Shown: positions 55,439 through 64,000 of the stretch, in pieces
Layout: the number at the start of each line of letters is the position of its first letter
How positions within the stretch are numbered: position 1 is the stretch's first letter
NCBI RefSeq assembly: GCF_014652795.1
Contig: NZ_BMZM01000002.1
Location: forward strand, 1 to 64,000
Source: Kushneria pakistanensis
GTDB lineage: Bacteria; Pseudomonadota; Gammaproteobacteria; Pseudomonadales; Halomonadaceae
Direction of reading: 5' to 3'
DNA length: 64,000 bases
Notes under the pieces: generated by a model
Databases searched by the model: none
Seen by the model: only the letters and a program-made list of their open reading frames with translations
Told to the model about the DNA's origin: nothing
Translations under genes and position numbers: made by a program

Positions 55439-55675
55439 CTAACAAGGATACACACTGCCGAAAAAGCACCCCGGGTCCAGGCGCTCAATGACTGCGTGGT
55501 GTTCACGCTCGTGACACTTTCAGCGCTGCTGGCAGGGCCACTCAACACCTGGCGGGGCTGGCAGTTGCTCAACCTCTGGCTGCTGGTCGTCGTGGCGCTG
55601 ATGGCGTGGGCGGTAACGGGGCTGAATCGACGAACGGGTGCCATGGAATCAGAAAATACGCCTGCCTCGTCATGA
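55439..55675 (+). pseudogene. C-terminal remnant of an MFS transporter
   Basis: An open frame without a start codon reads TAEKAPRVQALNDCVVFTLV, then TLSALLAGPLNTWRGWQLLN and LWLLVVVALMAWAVTGL to a TGA at 55673. The RVQ-LND motif followed by two hydrophobic helices is the end of an MFS permease. It abuts the MocR remnant head to head, so the 5' parts of both genes are gone. Confidence 0.75.
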
Positions 55676-55704
55676 GACAGGCGGTTTAATGCAGCTCAAG
55701 CTGC

Positions 55705-56100
55705 TTACGGCGCAGTGTCATCCTGAGTGCGCTGATCGGGGATATCGCCGGTGCCCTGCTCCATTCTGGTGGTGTTGTCAGCATTCATGCTGCCGGCTCC
55801 CGCTTCCTGACGCTGGTCATGAGTTCCGATGGCCGGAGAAGATGGCGCATGTGACTCCTGCATCTGTTGCTGACGTTCTCGCTGCATACTGCCGTTCTGA
55901 CTCTCCAGTCCGGAGGCACCGCCCTGACGCGGCATGCCTTCCATGGTCTGACCAGCGTTCTCCATGTTCTGACCGGCACTCTCCATCGACTGAGACGACA
56001 TGCTGCCCGGGCGCGCCTCGTCCGGCTGCGAGGAAGCCAGCGCCAGCATGGGCACAAACGCCAGTGTCAGTCCCCAGGATGCGATCCGTGATGTTTTCAT
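55705..56100 (-). CDS. Secreted Met/Gln/Ser-rich low-complexity protein
   Basis: A 131-residue protein with a signal peptide (MKTSRIASWGLTLAFVPMLALASS). The mature part is polar and disordered, rich in Met, Gln, Ser and Gly, with near-repeats MSSQSMESAGQNMENAGQ and TMEGMPRQ. ATG 56100 follows a clear spacer rather than the in-frame start at 56202. I do not recognise a family. It resembles in design the protein at 61724. A periplasmic metal-binding or stress role is only a guess. Confidence 0.68.
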   Translation of the reverse strand: MKTSRIASWGLTLAFVPMLALASSQPDEARPGSMSSQSMESAGQNMENAGQTMEGMPRQGGASGLESQNGSMQRERQQQMQESHAPSSPAIGTHDQRQEAGAGSMNADNTTRMEQGTGDIPDQRTQDDTAP

Positions 56101-56318
56101 GATGATGTCCTGTGGTGGTCCATACCAGTCATGAGCATAGCGGGCGCCGGGATGAATCACCTCTTTTAAGGTACTGCTCTGGTCTCGTACACGCGCCGGC
56201 ATTGCATCAACGACGACGATTGGCGCGCCGGCATCTAGACTGACATCATCGATGGTCCATCACGGTGATGGACCATCAACCTGGAACCTTCAAGCCTGTC
56301 CGTTCGAGAATCCGAATC

Positions 56319-56954
56319 ATGCCAACGTATTACGACCGTTCTTCTTCCTCCCGCACCGCCCCGGGACGCCTTCACTGGCAGTGGCTGGCGCTGCTGTGCC
56401 TGTGTGTATTCCTTTCCGGCTGTGGCATCAACAACATCCCCACACTGGATGAGAAGGTGAAATCCGCCTGGGCACAGGTCGAGAATCAGTACCAGCGCCG
56501 CGCCGATCTGGTTCCCAATCTGGTCGAGACGGTGAAGGGCTACGCCAATCAGGAGCAGGAGACGCTGACGGCCGTGATCGAGGCGCGCTCGAAGGCGACC
56601 TCGATTCAGGTCGATGCCGATACGCTCAACGACCCCGAGCAGCTTCAGCGGTTCCAGCAGGCGCAGCAGCAGCTGAGCGGCGCGCTGAGCCGTTTGATGG
56701 CGGTCTCGGAGCGCTACCCGGAGCTTAAGTCGAATCAGAACTTCCTGGCCCTGCAGTCACAGCTTGAAGGCACGGAAAACCGGATTTCGGTGGCGCGTCG
56801 CGACTTCATTCAGTCGGTCGAGGCCTACAACACCGAAATCCGCACCTTCCCGGGCAGCATCTGGCACAAGATCATGTACAGCGACATGCCGATCCGCGCC
56901 AACTTCGAAGCCACCGCAGAGAATGCAGACCAGGCACCGCAGGTGAATTTCTAA
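56319..56954 (+). CDS. LemA family lipoprotein
   Basis: A 211-residue protein with a lipobox (FLSGCG) near residue 34 and a long helical LemA domain: LDEKVKSAWAQVENQYQRRA, LVPNLVETVKGYANQEQETL and YNTEIRTFPGSIWHKI. LemA proteins often sit with TPM-domain proteins, as here (two follow within 40 bp). ATG 56319 (MPTYYDRSS) is used. The role is unclear; a membrane-surface function with its TPM partners is inferred. Confidence 0.9.
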   Translation: MPTYYDRSSSSRTAPGRLHWQWLALLCLCVFLSGCGINNIPTLDEKVKSAWAQVENQYQRRADLVPNLVETVKGYANQEQETLTAVIEARSKATSIQVDADTLNDPEQLQRFQQAQQQLSGALSRLMAVSERYPELKSNQNFLALQSQLEGTENRISVARRDFIQSVEAYNTEIRTFPGSIWHKIMYSDMPIRANFEATAENADQAPQVNF

Positions 56955-56993
56955 TGCCCCCGATAAATTTCCAATGCGACAGGTGAATGCCTT

Positions 56994-57740
56994 ATGCGAC
57001 TGACACGCTCGCTCGCCGTCGGTCTTTTATTGCTGCTGTGCACGGCAGCCGTACATGCCGCACCCGACTTCCCCGAGCTGACCGGACGCGTGGTGGATAA
57101 CGCCGAACTGCTCGATGTGTCCACCGAGACGCAGCTCTCCAAAACGCTGGCCGCCCACGAAGAGGCCACCGGCGAACAGGTAGTGGTCGTCACCCTGCCC
57201 GATCTGGGCGGAGAGACCATCGAGCAATATGGCTATCAGCTCGGTCGCGAATGGGGCATCGGTCAGGAGGGCGAGGACAACGGGGCACTTTTGATCGTGG
57301 CCCTTGAGGAGCGCCAGGTGCGTATCGAGGTCGGTTATGGCCTTGAAGGGCGCCTGACCGATGCGCAGTCCTCAATGATCATCAATCAGGTGATCACGCC
57401 GGCCTTTGGTGAGGGGGATTACGCCCGCGGGATTGTTGAAGGCAGCCAGGCCATGATCCAGGTGCTCGGTGGCGACCCGCTGGCGCAGACGTCCAGGCAG
57501 CGTCCCGAACGCGAATCCAATGAGCTGGGCGGCGCCGGCATCTGGCTGACGATTTTAATGTTCATCGTCATGATGATCGTGCGCGGCGGCGGTCGCGGTA
57601 GAGGCGGCCTGCTGGGTGGCATGCTGCTGGGCGGCATGCTCGGCGGCGGTGGCCGCTCGGGTGGCGGTCTCGGCGGCGGTGGTGGTTTCAGCGGTGGCGG
57701 CGGCGGCTTTGGCGGCGGTGGTGCTTCCGGCGGCTGGTAA
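56994..57740 (+). CDS. TPM-domain membrane protein (YgcG-like)
   Basis: A 248-residue protein with signal peptide (LLLLCTAAVHA) and a TPM domain: PDFPELTGRVVDNAELLDVS, EQVVVVTLPDLGGETIEQYG and GQEGEDNGALLIVALEERQV. A transmembrane helix (WLTILMFIVMMIVRGG) follows near residue 182, then a Gly-rich tail GGGGGFGGGGASGGW. This is the standard layout in lemA-TPM operons. Some TPM proteins are acid phosphatases, mainly in plants; activity here is unproven. Confidence 0.9.
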   Translation: MRLTRSLAVGLLLLLCTAAVHAAPDFPELTGRVVDNAELLDVSTETQLSKTLAAHEEATGEQVVVVTLPDLGGETIEQYGYQLGREWGIGQEGEDNGALLIVALEERQVRIEVGYGLEGRLTDAQSSMIINQVITPAFGEGDYARGIVEGSQAMIQVLGGDPLAQTSRQRPERESNELGGAGIWLTILMFIVMMIVRGGGRGRGGLLGGMLLGGMLGGGGRSGGGLGGGGGFSGGGGGFGGGGASGGW

Positions 57741-57763
57741 CGACTCTAAAGGGATAACGCGGT

Positions 57764-58417
57764 ATGTCATTACTGAAAGAGAGCGAACAGCGTGAGGTCG
57801 GTGACGCGATAGCACGCGTCGAGCGCGATACCGATGCCGAGATTGTGACGGTGCTGGCCGCACAGGCCGATGATTACGCCTACATCCCGCTGCTCTGGGC
57901 AGGGCTTGCCGCCCTGATCGTGCCCGGGGCGCTGGCCGTATTGGCGGGCTGGCTCGGCCTTGATGTGTTCGGCACCGGCCCTTGGATCATGCTGCTGGTG
58001 CAATGGGTCATGTTTGTGGCACTGGCGGTGATCTTTCGGCTGCCCGGTATCACCACGCGGCTGATTCCACGTCATGTGCGCTTCTGGCGCGCATCCAATC
58101 TCGCCCGGCGACAGTTTCTCGAGCAGAACCTGCACCATACGCAGGATGCCACCGGAGTATTGATCTTCGTATCGGAAGCCGAGCGCTACGTCGAGATTCT
58201 GGTGGATGAGGGTATTTCACGCCGGCTGGACAACACGGTGTGGACCGATATCGTCAACGATTTCACCCAAAAGGTGCGCGCGGGACAGACCCAGCAGGGC
58301 TTTCTCGACTGCGTCGAGGCCTGCGGGACGCTATTGAAAACCCATGTGCCCGCCACACACGAGCGCAACGAACTGCCCAACCGACTGGTGGTACTGGCCC
58401 GCAGCGATATCGGTTAA
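57764..58417 (+). CDS. TPM-domain membrane protein, second of the operon
   Basis: A 217-residue protein with the TPM fold interrupted by two transmembrane helices (LLWAGLAALIVPGALAVLAG and WIMLLVQWVMFVALAVIF, about residues 44-90). TPM pieces are SEQREVGDAIARVERDTDAE at the N-terminus and THDATGVLIFVSEAERYVEI-like sequence after the helices. It lacks the Gly-rich tail of its neighbour. It lies 23 bp after the first TPM gene, and a terminator follows. Confidence 0.88.
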   Translation: MSLLKESEQREVGDAIARVERDTDAEIVTVLAAQADDYAYIPLLWAGLAALIVPGALAVLAGWLGLDVFGTGPWIMLLVQWVMFVALAVIFRLPGITTRLIPRHVRFWRASNLARRQFLEQNLHHTQDATGVLIFVSEAERYVEILVDEGISRRLDNTVWTDIVNDFTQKVRAGQTQQGFLDCVEACGTLLKTHVPATHERNELPNRLVVLARSDIG

Positions 58418-58445
58418 CGCAGCATTGGCCGGTACTGTTGGTATC

Positions 58446-58473
58446 AAAAGCCACCCACCGGGGTGGCTTTTTT
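58446..58473 (+). terminator. Terminator of the lemA-TPM operon
   Basis: Stem AAAGCCACCC/GGGTGGCTTT with an ACCG loop and a T run, 30 bp after the last stop. Confidence 0.9.
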
Positions 58474-58647
58474 ACGTGACATCTTTTCTACAAAGGCAGG
58501 CGCCTCCGCCACGCCAGGGTCAAACTGAAGCCTGCTCAGTCATCATCCCTTGTCGGGTTGTCGACCGCTTCGCCCCTGGGTAGCGTCTCATCGTGAACAA
58601 TAAGCATTCTCAAGAAATCACATAACAACGAGACTCCGGGAACCCAC

Positions 58648-60879
58648 ATGTCCTATCGAAACCATGCCGTCGCACCGCTGACGGTCATGATGTCGACCGC
58701 CCTGCTGCTGGCACCGCTCACGGCCGTGGCCGAGGCGCCGTCGTCACCGGCATCCACGACCATCACGACCATCACGACCATCACGACCACGGCAGACTCG
58801 TTCAGCGACACCCTCGAATCGCAGGAGGAGATGGTGGTGGTCGGATCGCGTTCTCCGGCCTCGCCCGACCAGATTCCCGGCGCCGTCTGGCTCATCGATC
58901 GCGAGCAGATCGAAAGCCGGGCCCAGGCCGGTGAGGATATCAAGACCATGCTGGGCAAGCTGATTCCGGGACTCGACTTCGCGCCGGAAGGGCGCACCGA
59001 GTATGGCCAGAACCTGCGCGGGCGCAGCCCTCAGATCCTGATCGATGGCGTGTCGATGACCAGCTCCCGGGGACTGTCACGCCAGTTCGACTCGATCGAT
59101 CTGTTCAATATCGAGCGCGTCGAGGTGCTCTCCGGCGCCAACAGTCTCTACGGCGGCAACGCCACCGGCGGCACCATCAATATCGTGACCAAAACGCCCG
59201 AGGCGGGCGGGCCGCATTTTGAAACGCGGGTGGGCGTTACTTCCGGGCTCAACAACCATCGCGACTTCGACCGGCGCGTGGCCCAGTCAGTCTCGGGTGG
59301 CAGCGAGCGCGTGCGCGGTCGGCTGAGCGTAGCCTATGAAGAGAACGGTCGCTTTTACGACGGCGACAACCGGGAGATATTTCCGGATCTGGCCCAGACC
59401 GATCTGCAGGACAACCGCGCCGTGGATATCCTGGGCCGGGTGGATATCGACCTGGCCGAGGATCAGAGCCTGTCGCTGCTGGCCCAGCACTATGACTCGG
59501 GCTTTGAAGGCGATCGTGGCGTACGCTTCCCGGAACTGGCCGAGGGCAGCCTGGACAACGCCGACATTCGCGGCCATTACGATGCCGATCGTGACCCGCG
59601 CACCCGGCGCAAGCTCTATAACGCCAACTACCACCACGCTGACCTGCTGGGGCAGGACTTCTATTTTCAGGCGTATTATCGCGAGGAGGACAGCACCTTC
59701 TCGCCCTTCCCCTACTACGTGGATGACAACACCGCTGTCGAGTTTCGCGCCTCCGAGCAGCGCACCGACCTGGGCGGGGCGCGGGCGCTGTTCGTGGCGG
59801 CGCTGCGCGATGATCTCGAGCTGACCTATGGCCTTGACTACTACCACGAGCGCTTCAACTCCGATCAGGCGTTTTTTGAACGCGACACTGCCGATGCCAC
59901 CGGCGGTCTGCGTCTGGCCACCGACCGCACCGGGCCGCGCTACCCGGGCTATTCGGTCGATGGCATCGCCGGCTATGCCCAGCTCGAATGGCAGGCCACC
60001 GAGCGGCTGAAGGTCCAGGGTGGCGTACGCCAGGAACACGCCGAGGTGGATGTCGATGCCTTCAATAACGACACGCCCGACGGCAACAGCGGCGGGCGCA
60101 ACAGCTACAGCAACACCCTCTATAACCTGGGCGTGGTACAGGAGTACGACAGCGGCCATCGTTTCTGGTCGAACTACAGCCAGGGATTTGAGCTGCCCAA
60201 CATCGGCGCGGTGTATAACAACGCGCAGTTCGATATCGGCGACAACGCCGTAGAGGGCATCAAGACCGATCAGGTCGAGCTGGGCTGGGGCTATCGCAGC
60301 CGCACGTGGAACAGTCAGGTCGCGCTCTATTACGCCTGGTCGGACCGGGCGCTGGACAACGACCGCCAGCTGGGCACCAGCATCATTGATGACAAGCGTC
60401 GCGACTACGGCCTTGAGGCCGCCACCTCACGCTATATCGGCGATCACTGGGAAGTGGGTGGCACCGCGCATCTGACCCGCTCCGAACAGCTCGGGGACGA
60501 CGGTGACTGGCACCGGCGCGATGCCCGCTACGCCTCGCTGTCCAGCGCGACGGCCTTTGTGGAGTGGGCTGACAGCGATCGCTCGCTGCGCCTGCAGGGC
60601 AATCACGCCTTTGATCTGTCTGACGATGCTTCAGAGCTTGGTGCCTCAAGCGACAACGAGATCGACGGCGTCACGACGTTTGATCTGATCGCCCGCCAGC
60701 GCACCGATGGCTACGGCACCTTTACGGCCGGCATCGACAACCTGCTGGACAAAAAGTACGCCACCGTATGGGGCCAGCGCGCAGCGATCTTCTATGCCCC
60801 TGTCTATGGCCCCGAGGAACTCTACGAGTTTCAGGGTCGCGGGCGCACCTTCTCGCTGGGCTGGAACATGAACTGGTAA
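58648..60879 (+). CDS. TonB-dependent outer-membrane receptor, siderophore type
   Basis: A 743-residue receptor. A signal peptide is followed by a short Thr-rich stretch (three ATCACGACC-type codon repeats giving TITTITTITT) and a TonB-box-like EEMVVVGSR near residue 61. The plug domain has GRTEYGQNLRGRSPQILIDG and EVLSGANSLYGGNATGG near residue 153. A 22-strand barrel ends in the aromatic FSLGWNMNW. Similarity is to ferric-siderophore receptors such as those for hydroxamates. The ligand is not certain, and no siderophore genes are adjacent. Confidence 0.9.
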   Translation: MSYRNHAVAPLTVMMSTALLLAPLTAVAEAPSSPASTTITTITTITTTADSFSDTLESQEEMVVVGSRSPASPDQIPGAVWLIDREQIESRAQAGEDIKTMLGKLIPGLDFAPEGRTEYGQNLRGRSPQILIDGVSMTSSRGLSRQFDSIDLFNIERVEVLSGANSLYGGNATGGTINIVTKTPEAGGPHFETRVGVTSGLNNHRDFDRRVAQSVSGGSERVRGRLSVAYEENGRFYDGDNREIFPDLAQTDLQDNRAVDILGRVDIDLAEDQSLSLLAQHYDSGFEGDRGVRFPELAEGSLDNADIRGHYDADRDPRTRRKLYNANYHHADLLGQDFYFQAYYREEDSTFSPFPYYVDDNTAVEFRASEQRTDLGGARALFVAALRDDLELTYGLDYYHERFNSDQAFFERDTADATGGLRLATDRTGPRYPGYSVDGIAGYAQLEWQATERLKVQGGVRQEHAEVDVDAFNNDTPDGNSGGRNSYSNTLYNLGVVQEYDSGHRFWSNYSQGFELPNIGAVYNNAQFDIGDNAVEGIKTDQVELGWGYRSRTWNSQVALYYAWSDRALDNDRQLGTSIIDDKRRDYGLEAATSRYIGDHWEVGGTAHLTRSEQLGDDGDWHRRDARYASLSSATAFVEWADSDRSLRLQGNHAFDLSDDASELGASSDNEIDGVTTFDLIARQRTDGYGTFTAGIDNLLDKKYATVWGQRAAIFYAPVYGPEELYEFQGRGRTFSLGWNMNW

Positions 60880-60900
60880 CGCAGAGTTCGGGGCAGTGGC

Positions 60901-61524
60901 TCACGCCGAGCCACTGCCACCGATCAGAGTGATGCCCTTGTAGATCAGATAACCAACGACGGCGACGACCAACAACACCAGCATGGTGCGCTCATTGCGC
61001 TGCCAGAGCCTGCGCGCCCTGTCGCCGAAAAAATGCACCAGCAGGGCCAGTCCAAAGTAGCGGGCACCGCGTGCCAGCATGGCAGCCAGCATGAACAGTA
61101 AAAAGGAGTAACCGGTGCTACCGGCCACCAGCATGGCAATCTGAAACGGAATGGGAATCACGCCGATCGAGAGCACGGCCAGAAAGCCGTTGTCGCTGAA
61201 GCGCTGATCGAAGTCGTTGAAGGCCTGCTGGCCACCGAACAATGAGATCAACTGGTCGCCGAAATGTCCCATCGCCCAGGCACCCAGCCCGTAACCAATG
61301 GCCCCCGCCATCAGATTGCCTGCCAGTGCGATCAAGGCCAGCCACCAGCGACGCTCGGGGCGCAGCACCATCCAGGGGATCAGCACGGTTTCGATGGGAA
61401 TCGGGACAATTAGGGTTTCCAGTACCGAGGCAACGAACAGCAGCCAGACGGCGCTCGGGTGATCCATCAGTCCGACAAGCCGCTTACCGAGACGCTGTTT
61501 TCGATCCTGCAGGCTGCGAGCCAT
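60901..61524 (-). CDS. YqaA-like/VTT-domain inner-membrane protein
   Basis: A 207-residue membrane protein with about four helices of the VTT/DedA-like group. Seen are VASVLETLIVPIPIETVLIP near residue 34, LAGNLMAGAIGYGLGAWA near residue 68, and SIGVIPIPFQIAMLVAGSTG near residue 119. The family may help lipid flipping or membrane homeostasis; this one is not assigned. ATG 61524 (MARSLQDRK) is used. A GC-rich hairpin at 60892-60918 overlaps its stop and lies between it and the convergent receptor gene. Confidence 0.82.
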   Translation of the reverse strand: MARSLQDRKQRLGKRLVGLMDHPSAVWLLFVASVLETLIVPIPIETVLIPWMVLRPERRWWLALIALAGNLMAGAIGYGLGAWAMGHFGDQLISLFGGQQAFNDFDQRFSDNGFLAVLSIGVIPIPFQIAMLVAGSTGYSFLLFMLAAMLARGARYFGLALLVHFFGDRARRLWQRNERTMLVLLVVAVVGYLIYKGITLIGGSGSA

Positions 61525-61642
61525 GGGCACCCCTGTCATTCATTGCATGAGCCATGTGCGGGGCTGGCCTGATCATCAATCAGGGCGACAGTTCGGCACA
61601 AGCGTTCAGCGCCCGATCTGTTGTCTTCACAAGCCTTGAGAC

Positions 61643-61674
61643 AAAAAAGTGCCCCTGCCGTAAAGCAGAGGCAC
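61643..61674 (-). terminator. Terminator of the low-complexity protein gene at 61724
   Basis: Stem AGTGCC..CTGC/GCAG..GGCACT with a 6-nt loop. Six T residues follow on the minus strand, 50 bp after the stop. Confidence 0.75.
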
Positions 61675-61723
61675 TATAGGCGCCGTGGTCAGGCGCGATC
61701 AGCAAGATTCCGGGCAGAGAGTT

Positions 61724-62143
61724 TTACTGCGGGGTGCTGGTGCTGCCGGTACCCGTGCGGTTGTCGATCTCGGTCTTGGCTTTCTCGCCGCCCTTCTGCT
61801 TCATTTTGTCGGTCATGCTGCCGGACTGGCTGCCCTGACCTGAGCTGGTACCAGCATTGCCGGCGTCGCTGGCACTGCCGGGCACGCTTTGTTCCTGCCC
61901 GCTCTGACTATCGCTGGTATTGTCAATGCCACTGGTGCCGGTGGTACCGGTATCGCCGCCTTCATGGGTCGTGTCGGTATTGCCGCCACCCTGCTGGGTA
62001 GTCTGGCCCGAGCCACCGACACCCTGCTGGGAAGACGTGCTGGTACTGTTGCTGACCTGTCCTGTAGAACCTGCCTGCTCGCCGGCCAGTGCCGGCGTGG
62101 TGGCCAGTGCCAGAACGAAGGGTGCTATCCATGTCGCTTTCAT
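61724..62143 (-). CDS. Secreted Gly/Ser/Thr/Gln-rich low-complexity protein
   Basis: A 139-residue protein with a signal peptide (MKATWIAPFVLALATTPALA). The mature part is disordered and low in hydrophobics: GSTGQVSNSTSTSSQQGVGG, GQTTQQGGGNTDTTHEGGDT and a charged tail (DKMKQKGGEKAKTEID). AGGAGGCAAC before ATG 62143 is a near-perfect ribosome site, which supports real translation. No family is recognised. Its GC-rich repetitive codons suggest a fast-evolving surface or periplasmic protein. Confidence 0.7.
   Translation of the reverse strand: MKATWIAPFVLALATTPALAGEQAGSTGQVSNSTSTSSQQGVGGSGQTTQQGGGNTDTTHEGGDTGTTGTSGIDNTSDSQSGQEQSVPGSASDAGNAGTSSGQGSQSGSMTDKMKQKGGEKAKTEIDNRTGTGSTSTPQ

Positions 62144-64000
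<1,857 letters not shown>

Noticed and set aside
60892-60918. Rho-independent terminator between the TonB receptor and the YqaA-like gene
   Set aside because: The stem is good but lacks a T run on either strand and overlaps a stop codon, so it is not listed as a terminator.

Overview
The window is a GC-rich gammaproteobacterial chromosome segment, most like a halophilic member of the Halomonadaceae (Halomonas/Kushneria-like). Pointers are the sodium-coupled transporters, monomeric isocitrate dehydrogenase, PrlC followed by a YheV-type zinc ribbon, a selenocysteine formate dehydrogenase with selABC, and a curli operon. The genus call is inference. I see no phage, insertion sequence, CRISPR array or rRNA. 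The one tRNA is tRNA-Sec.

Layout. 0.1-6.9 kb: housekeeping genes (YdjM-like hydrolase, gamma carbonic anhydrase, NSS transporter, prlC, yheV, sodC, metF). 7-16.6 kb: selenium block, all on the minus strand: selC, selB, selA and fdhE-fdhC-fdhB-fdhA, with an in-frame UGA and a visible SECIS hairpin in fdhA. 17-20.9 kb: a calcineurin-like phosphatase, glycerol dehydrogenase, and a polX gene interrupted by an in-frame TAG. 21-26.9 kb: curli operon csgE-F-G-B-A, a degenerate second copy of its promoter and of csgB, a second csgA, and a possible CsgC/CsgH-like gene. 27-31.3 kb: ahcY under a SAH riboswitch, a Na+/H+ antiporter and metK. 31.5-42.2 kb: sugar-phosphate block with a lactonase, SorC regulator, RpiB-like isomerase, DhaK-DhaL kinase, TIM-like isomerase, tkt, class I fba and pgk. 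The RpiB-like/DhaKL/TIM-like set resembles erythrulose catabolism that would deliver erythrose-4-phosphate to transketolase. 42-48 kb: mixed genes (M23 peptidase, TraX-like, Gfo/Idh/MocA, SDR, selO). 48-51 kb: zinc/manganese ABC importer with a candidate Zur site. 51-55.7 kb: two esterase paralogues (the second without its serine nucleophile), a symporter pair, a zinc-finger protein, and a deletion scar joining MocR and MFS gene ends. 55.7-64 kb: low-complexity secreted proteins, lemA-TPM-TPM operon, TonB receptor, YqaA-like protein and the start of icd.

How the genes work together. The selenium genes are a self-contained set: SelA charges SelC, SelB reads the SECIS in fdhA, and FdhE matures the periplasmic respiratory formate dehydrogenase. 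metF, ahcY and metK belong to the activated methyl cycle. The curli genes hold structural subunits and the secretion apparatus, but csgD is not in the window. The clearest genome-decay signals are the split polX, the csgB remnant and the MocR/MFS scar.
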